A stretch of 64,000 bases of DNA, from NCBI GenBank assembly GCA_048499805.1, contig JASNZF010000003.1, positions 1 to 64,000 of the forward strand, read 5' to 3'. The position numbers and the translations under genes were made by a program. This DNA is from JAWXBA01 sp048499805 (GTDB lineage: Bacteria; Gemmatimonadota; Gemmatimonadetes; Gemmatimonadales; GWC2-71-9). Under the pieces are notes generated by a model. It was not told the DNA's origin, made no database searches, and was given only the letters and a program-made list of their open reading frames with translations. This document shows positions 40,436-49,457 of this stretch, piece by piece. The first letter of the stretch is position 1. Every line of letters starts with the position of its first letter.

Positions 40436-42892
40436 ATGCTCCGCCGCGCCCCGATCACCCTGATGCTCGCTCTGGCCGGCCCAGCGATGGCCCAGGCGCC
40501 ACGCCCCCCTGCGGTCTCCCTCTCGCCGGGACAGCAGGTCGAGCGCGCCGCACTGCTCTGGGATGCCGGGGAGTACCCCGCAGCACTCGAGGGGATGGCC
40601 CAGCTGCTGCGGACCCCCCAGCCTGAATCGGTGCTCCGGCCCCTCGCACTGCTCACCGGGGAGTGGTACACCACGCGCCCCCTGGCCGAGGACGGCCGGA
40701 ATGTGCGTGTCAGCCCGGATGGCCAGTTCGGCGCGTGGGAGGTCGGGACCGGTGCCCGGGCGATCCTGACCGTGGTCCGGCTGGCCGATGGCAGCCGGGT
40801 GGCCGAGGTGCCCGGGCGAAACCTGGTCTTCGCGCCGGATGGGCATGCCGCGGCGTTCGTCGAGCCGGGGGGCGAAGGGGGCAACTCGGCTCGGCTCCTG
40901 GACCTGGCCACGGGCAGCATCTCGCCCCTCCCGGCCCCGCCGCTGGCACAGCCTTCGATCGCCTGGGGTGCCGACAGCCGGTCGCTCTGGCTGGTGGTCG
41001 CTCCGGAGGGCGGCACTGACACCGCCGTCCTGCAGCTTGGGCTCGATGGTCGCTCGCGCACCTTCCACACCCCGGGCGAGTCCGCCACCGATCCGGTGGC
41101 CGTGCCAGGGGGGCTCTGGCTGGTGCACGCCGTCGGCAACAACACCATCGCGGTGCGCGGCGTCGTGACCGGCTCCAACCGCCGCTTTCCGGGCCGCGCC
41201 CTCCAGCTGGCGGCGGACGGATCGGCGCTGGTGGCGCTGAGCACGGAACCGGGGCACAACCGGGTCTGGGTGCTGCCGCTGGACCGCGAGGATGCCGAGC
41301 CGATCACGATCCTCGACACCCCGCTGCGGGTGGAGAACCCCGCCATCTCGCCGGATGGCAGACGGGTGGTGTTCGCGATGATGTACGAGGACGATTGGGA
41401 GCTGGCAGTGGCCGAGGTCGGGAGCGGCACGGTGCGGCGCCTGACGCGGGAGATCCAGCACGACCGGGCGCCGCGGTTCCTCACCGCCAACCGGATCCTG
41501 TCGGTCATGGGCGAGGGACGCCACCGGCGCAGCCACCTCTACGATGTCAGCACCGGCGAACGGACCCGGCTGTTCCACAACAACACCGTGCGCACCATCG
41601 CCCCGGAGTACGAGTGGGCCGCCACCGCGGACGGCGCCACCTTGCTGGTCGTCGCCGACCGGGACGGTGACACCGTGAGCCCGGAGCGCGGGGTCTACCT
41701 CATGGACCTGAACCAGCCGGTGTCGCAGGACGAGCTGCTGGCCCGGGTGGAGGGCAACCTCGCCGGCGAGCGTGCCCTTCGTACCATGGCGGAGTCGATC
41801 TTCAAGCCGATCGCCGCCACCGTCCAGCGGCTGGTGGACAGCGTCTCTACGACACGCCTGTACGGCTACCAGCTGGGGCTGTCCCAGTTCGACAGCCGGC
41901 ACATCACCCAGCCGGGGAACAACCCCGCCGGCGTCTGGTTGGCCGAGACCTTCCTCTCGTTCGGGTATGCGCCGGAATACCAGTGGTTCCAGCCGCCGGC
42001 GCTCCGGGCCGCCGGGGGGCAGACCGCCAACGTCTTCGCCACGCTCCTGGGCACCAGCCATCCCGATGTCGTGTACGTGCTGGGCAGCCACTACGACTCG
42101 GTGCAGCAGGGGCCCGGCGCCGATGACAACGCCTCCGGCACCGCCGTCCTGCTCGAGACCGCGCGCATCCTGGCCGGGCATCCCCTGCCGGCCACGGTCA
42201 TCTTTGTCGCCTTCACGGGCGAGGAGGGCGGCCTGCTCGGCGCCCGCGAGTTCACCCGCCGCTCGATCGCCGACAGCATCGATGTCCGCGGCGCGCTCAA
42301 CAACGACATGCTGGGGTGGAGCAACGACCACCGGCTCGACAACACGGTTCGCTACTCCAATCCCGGCATCCGCGACGTGCAGCACGCGGCGGCGCTGGGC
42401 TTCTCGAAGCTGATCACCTATGACAGCCGCTACTACCAGAGCACCGATGCCGACCCGATGTTCCAGGCGTGGGGCAACGTGATCGGCGGGACCGGCTCGT
42501 ACCCGGTCCTGGGGAACCCGCACTACCACCAGCGCACCGACCGGCTCAATACCATCAACCAGAACCTGGTGGCGGAGACTGCGAAGGCGAACGTGGCGGC
42601 GCTGACCTACCTCGCCTCCAGCCCGTCGCCGGTGCGCGGGCTGGCAATCCGCCGGCAGGCCGGGGGCGGCGTGGTGACCTGGGAGCCGGGTCCGGAGAAG
42701 GACATTGCTTCGTACACGGTGACGTGGGGGCCGCCGAACGAGGTGGCGCGCGGTACTGCCACCGTTCGCGGGACGACCGCCACGATCGGGGTGCTGCCGG
42801 AGGGGACGATCGTCTCGGTCCGGGCGACCAACGCACGCGGGCTCGTGGGCTGGGACTGGTCGCGGATTGCCGCCCCGCCGGTCGTGGAGTGA
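40436..42892 (+). CDS. Secreted M28 peptidase with N-terminal beta-propeller
   Basis: An 818-residue exported enzyme. Signal peptide MLRRAPITLMLALAGPAMAQ; residues about 75-430 form a PD40/WD40-like propeller (VRVSPDGQFGAWEVG, NPAISPDGRRVVFAMMYED). The M28 aminopeptidase domain (about 465-730) has VVYVLGSHYDSVQ, GADDNASGTAVLLETARIL, FVAFTGEEGGLLGAREF and LNNDMLGWSND, which supply the zinc ligands and catalytic Glu, and a late His in NPHYHQRTDRL. A fibronectin-III-like end (about 745-818) follows. It probably degrades peptides from the amino end outside the cytoplasm. The ATG at 40436 was chosen for the signal peptide. Propeller plus M28 is an unusual fusion. Confidence 0.9.
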   Translation: MLRRAPITLMLALAGPAMAQAPRPPAVSLSPGQQVERAALLWDAGEYPAALEGMAQLLRTPQPESVLRPLALLTGEWYTTRPLAEDGRNVRVSPDGQFGAWEVGTGARAILTVVRLADGSRVAEVPGRNLVFAPDGHAAAFVEPGGEGGNSARLLDLATGSISPLPAPPLAQPSIAWGADSRSLWLVVAPEGGTDTAVLQLGLDGRSRTFHTPGESATDPVAVPGGLWLVHAVGNNTIAVRGVVTGSNRRFPGRALQLAADGSALVALSTEPGHNRVWVLPLDREDAEPITILDTPLRVENPAISPDGRRVVFAMMYEDDWELAVAEVGSGTVRRLTREIQHDRAPRFLTANRILSVMGEGRHRRSHLYDVSTGERTRLFHNNTVRTIAPEYEWAATADGATLLVVADRDGDTVSPERGVYLMDLNQPVSQDELLARVEGNLAGERALRTMAESIFKPIAATVQRLVDSVSTTRLYGYQLGLSQFDSRHITQPGNNPAGVWLAETFLSFGYAPEYQWFQPPALRAAGGQTANVFATLLGTSHPDVVYVLGSHYDSVQQGPGADDNASGTAVLLETARILAGHPLPATVIFVAFTGEEGGLLGAREFTRRSIADSIDVRGALNNDMLGWSNDHRLDNTVRYSNPGIRDVQHAAALGFSKLITYDSRYYQSTDADPMFQAWGNVIGGTGSYPVLGNPHYHQRTDRLNTINQNLVAETAKANVAALTYLASSPSPVRGLAIRRQAGGGVVTWEPGPEKDIASYTVTWGPPNEVARGTATVRGTTATIGVLPEGTIVSVRATNARGLVGWDWSRIAAPPVVE

Positions 42893-42919
42893 GAAGCACG
42901 CCGTGAGAGGGGAGAAGTA

Positions 42920-44077
42920 GTGTCGGGATCCCTCGCGGCGTTTGCAGTGACCGCGCCAGGCCTGGAACCGCTGGTCGCGGCGGAGCTCGACGCCCTGGGC
43001 ATGATGGCGCACCAGGCCGAGCCGGGCGGCATCGAATTCGAGACCGACCTGGCCGGCCTCTATCGCGCCAACCTGCATCTCCGGGTGGCCAGCCGGGTAC
43101 TGGTCCGGATCGCGGCCTTCAAGGCGGCGCACTTTACCGAGCTGGAGCGCCACGCCGCCGCGGTGCCGTGGCCCACCTGGCTCCCCCAGGGGGGCGTGGC
43201 GCAGTTCCGGATCACCAGCAAGAAGTCGCGGCTCTACCACCAGAAGGCGATTGCCGACCGCCTGGAGGCCGCGGTCCGGCGCGCGGTGCCGGGCGCCTCG
43301 ACGGTGCGCGGGGCCGCCGAGGCGGAGGCGCACGATGGGGTGCAGCAGTTTGTGGTCCGCCTGGCCTACGACCAGTGCACCATTTCTGCCGACAGCTCCG
43401 GTGCGCTCCTGCACCAGCGCGGATACCGGCAGGCGGTGGCCAAGGCGCCGCTCCGCGAGACGCTGGCGGCGGCGATGCTGCTCGGGGCCGGGTGGGATCC
43501 CGCCACCGCGCTGGTCGATCCGATGTGCGGGTCGGGGACGATTGCGATCGAAGCGGCGCTGCTGGCCCGGCGGATCCCGCCGGGGTGGCGGCGGAGCTTC
43601 GCGTTCGCGGCCTGGCCCGGATTGGACGCGGGGCTCTGGGAGGCGATCCGGGACGAGGCCGGGGCGCGGATCCTTCCCGCCGCGCCGGCCCCGATCCTGG
43701 CCTCGGATCGCGATGCGGGCGCCGTGACCGCGACACGGGCCAACGCCGAGCGGGCAGGCGTGCTGGGCGACCTGTCGATCGCACAGGCTCCGGTGAGCAG
43801 CCTCGCAGTGCCCGGGGATGCGGGACTGGTGCTCACCAACCCACCCTACGGCCTGCGCATCGGCGAGGCCAACCGCCTCCGCGACCTCTTTGCCCAACTC
43901 GGGCACCTGCTCCGGCGCTGCCCCCCTGGCTGGCGACTCGGCGTGCTGTCGGCGAACCCGACGCTGGAACGACAACTCGATCTTTCGATGTCCATCCAAT
44001 GGACCACCACCAACGGTGGCATTCCGGTCCGCCTGCTCGTGACGCCAGGAGACGGGGCTTCCGCATTGTCCCCATGA
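42920..44077 (+). CDS. THUMP-domain class I RNA methyltransferase (RlmL/Trm-like)
   Basis: A 385-residue methyltransferase. A ferredoxin-like/THUMP region (about 5-155) includes FAVTAPGLEPLVAAEL and GGIEFETDLAGLYRANLHL, as in RlmL, then RITSKKSRLYHQKAIADRL. The Rossmann domain has DPMCGSGTIAIEAALLARRI near 198 and the catalytic LVLTNPPYGLRIGE near 307, the NPPY tetrad of N-methyltransferases acting on guanine. The most likely reaction is m2G formation in rRNA or tRNA. The start is GTG at 42920 with GGGGAGAAGTA before it. No clear operon partner. Confidence 0.9.
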   Translation: MSGSLAAFAVTAPGLEPLVAAELDALGMMAHQAEPGGIEFETDLAGLYRANLHLRVASRVLVRIAAFKAAHFTELERHAAAVPWPTWLPQGGVAQFRITSKKSRLYHQKAIADRLEAAVRRAVPGASTVRGAAEAEAHDGVQQFVVRLAYDQCTISADSSGALLHQRGYRQAVAKAPLRETLAAAMLLGAGWDPATALVDPMCGSGTIAIEAALLARRIPPGWRRSFAFAAWPGLDAGLWEAIRDEAGARILPAAPAPILASDRDAGAVTATRANAERAGVLGDLSIAQAPVSSLAVPGDAGLVLTNPPYGLRIGEANRLRDLFAQLGHLLRRCPPGWRLGVLSANPTLERQLDLSMSIQWTTTNGGIPVRLLVTPGDGASALSP

Positions 44078-44095
44078 GCCCCTAGGCTTCAGGTG

Positions 44096-45529
44096 ATGCC
44101 CTCGCCGAAGACCGTGATCCTCACCCTGTTCCTGCTTGCCAGCTGTGGCGGCGGCGACCGGATCGATGCGCCCTTGCCGGTGGCGCGGGGCACGGCCGTC
44201 GGCGACTCCGCGCTCACCCTCCTGCCGTCGGTGCTCGACCTGCCAGTGGAATACGACCTGGGCCCGGCTCTCGCGTGGCTCGATTCGGTGGTGCCCCGCC
44301 GGATTGGCGATGTGGACGAGCGGATCGAGGTGCCGAGCAACAGCCGGTTGAGCTTTGCCTATGCGGCGGAACGCAGCCCCTTTCGCCTGACCCTCGACGG
44401 CACCACCGCCACGCTGAGCGCGGTCGTCACCTACCGCGGCCGCGGCTGGTACAATCCACCGGTCCTCCCCACCATCAGCGGCTCGTGCGGCATCGGAGAA
44501 CAGGCCCCCCGCGCCTACCTCGCGGTGCGCACCACGGTGACCCCCACACCCGACTGGCGCCTGCAGGGACGCACCCGGGTCGTGGCGTTGCGCCCGCTCA
44601 CCACCGAGCAGCGCGACCGCTGCACCGTGACCCTGGCGGAGGTGAATGTCACCGACCGGGTGCTCGAGGCGGTGCGCGAGGTCCTCAGCCGGGAGCTGCG
44701 CCAGGTCGATCGCAGCCTGGCGGACTTCGGGCTCCGCGACATCGTGACCGACGTGTGGGGGTTCCTGGGGACCCCCATCGCGCTGCAGGACAGCCTCTGG
44801 CTGGTGGTCGATCCCACGGCCATCCGGTTCGACAAGGTGCGGAGTGAGGGGACGGTGCTGCACTCCTCACTGGGAATCACCGCCTACCCCCGGGTGGTGA
44901 GCGGGTCGCGGCCAGAGGTCGCGCCCCGCCCCGTCCCGCCGATGGAACGGATCGGGTCACCGCCAGGACTCTCGCTGCTCAGTGAGGCGGCGATCAGCTG
45001 GGAGGTGCTGAGCGGGATCCTTGGGGAGCAGTTGCGGGGCGATACCCTGCAGGTCGGCGGACGCCAGTTGGTGATCCTCGACATCTCGGTATCGGGGCTC
45101 GCGGACGGTCGCGTGGCAGTGGGCCTGACGCTCGGCGGCGGGGTGCGCGGCACGGTGTACCTCGTGGGCAACCCGGTCTTCGACCCGGTGGCCGCCGTCC
45201 TCACCATGCCCGACCTGGAGTTTGACGTGAGCAGCCGGAGCCTGATGGTGCGCGGCCTGGCCTGGCTGGCCGGCGGACAAGTGGAAGCAGACCTGCGCCG
45301 CGACCTGCGGGTGTCGCTGGCCGGGGTGCTCGCCGACGGCCGCAGCCTCCTGGAGCGCGAGCTGTCCCGGGAACTCGCCCCCGGCGTGCGGATGATCACG
45401 GCCGTCGATGAGGGGCGCGTGGTGCGGATCCGGGCGCGACCCCACGCGCTCCTGGTGGACGTCGTCGTCGGTGGGTCCGCGGAACTGCAGCTCGTACTCG
45501 TGCCGGGGCAGCGGGTGGGCGGGAAGTGA
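44096..45529 (+). CDS. DUF4403 family lipoprotein
   Basis: A 477-residue protein. The N-terminus is a lipoprotein signal (VILTLFLLASCGGG, lipobox LASC). The rest fits DUF4403: an early SRLSFAYAAERSPFRLT block, a central LREIVTD-like region FGLRDIVTDVWGFLGTPIAL, then PVPPMERIGSPPGLSLLSEA and a second half with YLVGNPVFDPVAAVLTMPDLEFDV. The family is predicted to be a beta-rich, two-domain periplasmic or outer-membrane-anchored protein of unknown role. A GTG three bases earlier (44093) is an alternative start. The stop is followed by GAAGTAA/GAGGTAA heptads. Confidence 0.85.
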   Translation: MPSPKTVILTLFLLASCGGGDRIDAPLPVARGTAVGDSALTLLPSVLDLPVEYDLGPALAWLDSVVPRRIGDVDERIEVPSNSRLSFAYAAERSPFRLTLDGTTATLSAVVTYRGRGWYNPPVLPTISGSCGIGEQAPRAYLAVRTTVTPTPDWRLQGRTRVVALRPLTTEQRDRCTVTLAEVNVTDRVLEAVREVLSRELRQVDRSLADFGLRDIVTDVWGFLGTPIALQDSLWLVVDPTAIRFDKVRSEGTVLHSSLGITAYPRVVSGSRPEVAPRPVPPMERIGSPPGLSLLSEAAISWEVLSGILGEQLRGDTLQVGGRQLVILDISVSGLADGRVAVGLTLGGGVRGTVYLVGNPVFDPVAAVLTMPDLEFDVSSRSLMVRGLAWLAGGQVEADLRRDLRVSLAGVLADGRSLLERELSRELAPGVRMITAVDEGRVVRIRARPHALLVDVVVGGSAELQLVLVPGQRVGGK

Positions 45530-45543
45530 GCAGTAAGCAGCAA

Positions 45544-45605
45544 GAAGTAAGAAGTAAGAGGTAAGAGGTAAGAGGTAAGAGGTAAGAGGTAAGAGGTAAG
45601 AGGAA
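45544..45605. repeat. GAAGTAA and GAGGTAA heptads after the DUF4403 gene
   Basis: Two GAAGTAA units followed by six GAGGTAA units and a partial one, starting 15 bases past the stop, purine strand on the coding strand. It shows drift from GAAGTAA to GAGGTAA at constant period. Confidence 0.95.
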
Positions 45606-45686
45606 CACGGTCAGAGGTGGGCGAAGAGGGCGATGCACTGCGAGGCAGGTGCTGTCCCTGCCACCCCCTTCCCAGTTCCCCATTCT

Positions 45687-45722
45687 CCATTCCCCAGTCC
45701 CCAGTCCCTAGTCCCTAGTCCC
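45687..45722. repeat. CCCTAGT/CCCCAGT heptads at the ClC gene end
   Basis: GGGACTA/GGGACTG units on the minus strand, running into the coding region of the ClC gene and providing its TAG stop and last residues. Confidence 0.9.
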
Positions 45723-47516
45723 ATTCCTTCCCTTCTCGCTCTTGACCACCGCATGCATCCCCGTCTCTGCCATCACCCGCTCATAGAGCCAGAGCGCGTG
45801 GTCCCGGCTGAGCAGCCCGAACAGCTTGCCCGTGGCGGGATCCACCACCGGGAGGGAGCTGGCGCCGCGCGCGGCCATTCGGCGCAGCCCGGAGAGGAGG
45901 GTGTCGCTGGGCGCGAGGGGGCGGACCCGCTCCGCCACTTCACCGGCGGTGCGCGCGACGCCCTTCTGCTGGTCGTCCTTGGCGAACCGGTGGATCTCGG
46001 CCATCGTCAGCATCCCCACGAGCCGCCCGTCGGGGCTGGTCACGGGGAAGCCATCCTGGTCGGGAACATTCCGGGCGCTGACGACGGTCTGCGATTCCGG
46101 GATGGTGACCGGCACCAGTTCGCAGGCCTCGCGTACGGTGATGTCGGCCATGATGGCGCGGTCGGTGCCGTACTTGAGGTTCTGGCCGCGCCGCCGCAGC
46201 CAGCCGCTGTAGAGGTCGTCGGGCGAAAGCCGCCGGGCCACCAGGTAGGCAATGACCACGGTGAGCATCAGCGGCAGCATGATGGCCGAGTCATCGGTCA
46301 TCTCGAAGACGATCAGGATGCCGGTGAGGGGTGCCCCGGTGGCGGCGGCCACGACGGCGCCCATCCCCACCAGGGCGTAGGCCTCCGGGGTGATGCTGAG
46401 ACTGGGCAGGACGTCCGCCAGCACCACCCCGAACCCGCCGCCGATCGTCGCCCCGACATAGAGCGAGGGGGTGAACAGGCCACCGCTGCCTCCGGCGCTC
46501 AGCGTCAGGGAGGTGAGCAGGATCTTGCCGACCGCGAGGAGGATCAATCCCCACCAGGCGATCCGGCCGAAGAGGTCGAGGGAGATGGAGAGGTGGCCAT
46601 CGCCGATCAGGAGGCCACCGGAGAGGGTGACCGCCCCCCCGACGATCGCGCCCCCCAGCCAGGGGACGAGGGCCGGGGGAAGCTTCACCGCCTTGACCAT
46701 GTCCTCGACGCGGAAGTGGCTGCGGACGAAGTAGGCTGCGACCAGCCCGGCCAGGACGCCCAGGACCGGGTAGAAGAGCAGGATCTCGATGGCGTGGTTG
46801 TAGCCGTACTCCTCCGGGATCGGGAAGGCGGGGTGGTTCCCGAACGCCGCACGGGAGACGACCGCCGCCACCACGCTCGCCACCACGACCGGGGGGAAGG
46901 CGCTGACACTGAACGAGCCGAGGATCTCCTCCAGGGCGAAGAACGCACCGGCCAGGGGCGCGTTGAATGCCGCGGAGATCCCGGCGGCCGCGCCCGCACC
47001 CACCAGGACGGTGGTGCGTGAGGCCGGGAACCGGAACAGCCGGCCCAGCAGGGACCCGATCGCCGCGCCGAAGACTGCGACCGGTCCCTCGGCGCCGGCG
47101 GACCCGCCGCCGCCGATGGTGATCGCACTGGCCGCGGTCCGGGCCAGGGCCGGCTGGGTGGGAATCTCTCCGGCCTCGCGGACCACGGCGCGCTGGATGT
47201 CCGGAACGTTGAGGCCGTCGTTGTCCTGGCCGAACCGGCGCATCACGTACCAGGCCAGCGCCAGCCCCGAGCCGGTGACCAGCGGCCGGTAGAGCCACTC
47301 AAGCCAGCTCGGCAGGACCCGGGCCGGCCAGCGGAAAAGGAGGGTCGCCGAGAGGTCGATCAGGTTGTAGAACAGCACCACCCCCAGGGCACCCGCCACC
47401 CCGACCGCCACCGCAAAGCCCAGGAGGACCGCATTCTCGCTCAGGTCCAGGGCGTGGAACCGGTCAACCAGCTTTTCCCAGAGATGGGTGGGAAGGGTGA
47501 AGATGGGGAGCTGCAT
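45708..47516 (-). CDS. ClC family chloride channel/antiporter with CBS domains
   Basis: A 602-residue protein. Residues about 25-435 form the ClC membrane domain with the signature GGGGSAGAEGPV near 135 (the EGP glutamate is the external gate), GISAAFNAPLAGAFFALEEI near 178 and GGSGGLFTPSLYVG near 345. A cytoplasmic region with two CBS domains follows (about 460-590: GFPVTSPDGRLVGMLTM, SLPVVDPATGKLFGLLS). ClC proteins move chloride, usually in exchange for protons. The C-terminal residues SEKGRNGTRD are encoded by GAGAAGGG and GGGACTA repeats. Family assignment is firm; channel versus antiporter cannot be settled. Confidence 0.93.
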   Translation of the reverse strand: MQLPIFTLPTHLWEKLVDRFHALDLSENAVLLGFAVAVGVAGALGVVLFYNLIDLSATLLFRWPARVLPSWLEWLYRPLVTGSGLALAWYVMRRFGQDNDGLNVPDIQRAVVREAGEIPTQPALARTAASAITIGGGGSAGAEGPVAVFGAAIGSLLGRLFRFPASRTTVLVGAGAAAGISAAFNAPLAGAFFALEEILGSFSVSAFPPVVVASVVAAVVSRAAFGNHPAFPIPEEYGYNHAIEILLFYPVLGVLAGLVAAYFVRSHFRVEDMVKAVKLPPALVPWLGGAIVGGAVTLSGGLLIGDGHLSISLDLFGRIAWWGLILLAVGKILLTSLTLSAGGSGGLFTPSLYVGATIGGGFGVVLADVLPSLSITPEAYALVGMGAVVAAATGAPLTGILIVFEMTDDSAIMLPLMLTVVIAYLVARRLSPDDLYSGWLRRRGQNLKYGTDRAIMADITVREACELVPVTIPESQTVVSARNVPDQDGFPVTSPDGRLVGMLTMAEIHRFAKDDQQKGVARTAGEVAERVRPLAPSDTLLSGLRRMAARGASSLPVVDPATGKLFGLLSRDHALWLYERVMAETGMHAVVKSEKGRNGTRD

Positions 47517-47574
47517 TCCGGAACTTAGCGAACTGGCGGACTGGTGCGCAGGCAGGTGGGCGGAACCGGTATTC

Positions 47575-48057
47575 CTAGCCTTGCCGATCCCAGTCCGGCA
47601 TCTCGCCGCGCCGCACCGCCTCGAAGATCAGGATCGTCTCGACGTGGCCCACCTCCGGGCGGGTCGTGAACGCATCGAGGGCGAAGTCCCGCAGGTGGTC
47701 CGCATCGCGGGTCGCGACATGGATCAGGAAGTCGTTGATCCCCGCCACGTGGTAGACCGCCATCGTCTCCGTCAGTCCCAGGGCATGCGCCCGGAACGCC
47801 GCCACCGCCTCGCGCGAGTGCCGGCGCAACCGGATCGCGACCATCGCCTGGATCCCGACCCCCAGGGCCGCGGGGTCGATTTCGGCGTGATAGCCGCGAA
47901 TCACCCCCCGCTGGCGCAGGGCCCGGACCCGCTCCAGGGTCCGGGACGGCGACAGCCCCACCAGGAGGGCGAGGTCCTTGTTGGTGATTCGAGCATTCTT
48001 CGCCAATTCGGCCAGAATGCCGTGGTCGATTCGGTCCAGGTCGTATTTCTTGGCCAT
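47575..48057 (-). CDS. Lrp/AsnC family transcriptional regulator
   Basis: A 160-residue regulator. HTH: LDRIDHGILAELAKNARITN and KDLALLVGLSPSRTLERVRALRQRG (residues 7-52). The RAM ligand domain follows (GVGIQAMVAIRLRRHSREAV, VYHVAGINDFLIHVAT). It is divergent from a sulfur-amino-acid PLP enzyme, the arrangement of the known Lrp-type activator of methionine gamma-lyase genes (mdeR-mdeA) in pseudomonads. It most likely senses an amino acid and controls the gene at 48143. The shared gap of 85 bases is AT-rich. Confidence 0.93.
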   Translation of the reverse strand: MAKKYDLDRIDHGILAELAKNARITNKDLALLVGLSPSRTLERVRALRQRGVIRGYHAEIDPAALGVGIQAMVAIRLRRHSREAVAAFRAHALGLTETMAVYHVAGINDFLIHVATRDADHLRDFALDAFTTRPEVGHVETILIFEAVRRGEMPDWDRQG

Positions 48058-48142
48058 GATTCCGAATATTATGCGCTTTTATTGAGCCACACGCAAGAAG
48101 GTCCGATCTTTATGGGGTACCACCACACTCCCAGGGGGCCCC
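48058..48142. promoter_or_regulatory. Shared Lrp/PLP-enzyme control region
   Basis: An 85-base divergent gap with an AT-rich core GAATATTATGCGCTTTTATTGAG (48064-48086, given here in two parts: GAATATTATGCGC and TTTTATTGAG). No certain -35/-10 pair can be named. AT-rich bent DNA is typical of Lrp-family operators. The plus-strand gene has AGGGGG before its ATG. Confidence 0.45.
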
Positions 48143-49342
48143 ATGACCCAACGACGCTCCACCCGCGCCGTGCACGGCGGTCGGGAAGATTTCCACGAGT
48201 TGGGTGTGCACGCCCCACCGATCGACCTCTCCAGCACCTACCCCTTTCCCGACCTGGATGAGGCCACCGCCAGTCTCGAGGCGCTGGCTGAGGGTGCCGC
48301 CACCGCCGGCACCCCGATCTACTCGCGGCTCCACAACCCCACGGTGGCGCGCTTCGAACGGGCCCTGGCCGAGCTGGAAGGCGCCGAGGAGGCGGTAGCG
48401 TTCGGGTCGGGAATGGCCGCCGTGACCGCGGTGCTCCTGGCGGCGCGCGAACGCGGCAGTCACGTGGTGGCGCTGCGTCCGATCTATGGCGGGACCGACC
48501 ATTTGCTGACCGGCGGGCTCTTGGGCATGCGGGTGACCTGGGCCACACCGGAGACCGTGGCTGCGGCGATCACCCGCGAGACTGCGCTGGTGCTGATGGA
48601 GACTCCTGCCAACCCGACGATGACCATGGCGGACATCACCGCGGTGGTGGATGCCGCCGGTGCCGTGCCCGTGCTCGTCGACTCCACCTTCGCAACCCCG
48701 ATCCTCCAGCAGCCGCTCCGCCATGGCGCGGCGTTCGCCCTGCACAGCGCCACCAAGTTCCTCGGCGGCCACGGCGACGTCCTGGGCGGGGTGGTGGCGA
48801 CCTCCGCCGAGCATGCCGCGGCGCTGCGGCGGGTGCGGATCGTGACGGGAGGCGTCCTGCACCCGCTGGCGGGATACCTGCTGCACCGCGGCCTGCCGAC
48901 CCTGCCGGTGCGCGTGCTGGCGCAACAGGAGAACGCCCGGATCCTGGCCGGTCGCCTGGTGGATCACGAGGCGGTCCGCGAGGTGGCCTATCCCGGCCTG
49001 CCGGGCCAGGACCCGCTGGGACTCGTGGGCCGGCAGATGGAGGGCCCGGGCAGCCTGATGGCCTTCCGCATCCACGGCGGCCACGAGGCGGCACGCGAGG
49101 TCCTGCGCCGGGTCAAGCTGATCACCCCGGCCGTCAGTCTCGGCTCGGTCGATTCGCTCATCCAGCAGCCCGCTGGACTCACCCACCACATCATGGATCC
49201 CGAGGCGCGCGAGGCGACGGGAATCGGCCCCGACCTGCTACGGCTGTCGGTCGGGCTGGAAGATGCCGAGGATCTCTGGGAAGACCTGAACCAGGCCCTC
49301 ACGACGGCAGTGGCCGCGCAGCTGGCAGCCACGGCGGGCTGA
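48143..49342 (+). CDS. Trans-sulfuration PLP enzyme (methionine gamma-lyase/cystathionine type)
   Basis: A 399-residue Cys/Met-metabolism PLP enzyme. It has the substrate region YSRLHNPTVARFERALAELE near 54, GSGMAAVTAVLLA near 88, the PLP-contact LVDSTFATP near 178, the Schiff-base lysine in HSATKFLGGHGD near 203, and the C-terminal SLGSVDSLIQQPA and RLSVGLEDAEDL. Family members cleave or form C-S bonds: methionine gamma-lyase, cystathionine gamma-synthase or beta/gamma-lyase, or O-acetylhomoserine sulfhydrylase. The sequence alone does not decide. The divergent Lrp gene favours methionine or cysteine catabolism. Start ATG at 48143. Confidence 0.92.
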   Translation: MTQRRSTRAVHGGREDFHELGVHAPPIDLSSTYPFPDLDEATASLEALAEGAATAGTPIYSRLHNPTVARFERALAELEGAEEAVAFGSGMAAVTAVLLAARERGSHVVALRPIYGGTDHLLTGGLLGMRVTWATPETVAAAITRETALVLMETPANPTMTMADITAVVDAAGAVPVLVDSTFATPILQQPLRHGAAFALHSATKFLGGHGDVLGGVVATSAEHAAALRRVRIVTGGVLHPLAGYLLHRGLPTLPVRVLAQQENARILAGRLVDHEAVREVAYPGLPGQDPLGLVGRQMEGPGSLMAFRIHGGHEAAREVLRRVKLITPAVSLGSVDSLIQQPAGLTHHIMDPEAREATGIGPDLLRLSVGLEDAEDLWEDLNQALTTAVAAQLAATAG

Positions 49343-49457
49343 CCGCGCGGCTTTGGCGGCTTGGCTGGGTGGTTGCGGTAGCGTCCCCCCATCGGGGGGC
49401 GCTACTCTACATGCCTTGACCGCCTGGTCCACCCCTGCCAACCGGGAGCTCCCCACC

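Noticed and set aside
40091..44863. 1590-codon antisense frame across the M28 peptidase and RNA methyltransferase genes
   Set aside because: Crosses several real genes on the opposite strand and has no recognisable motif; a consequence of GC-rich codon usage.
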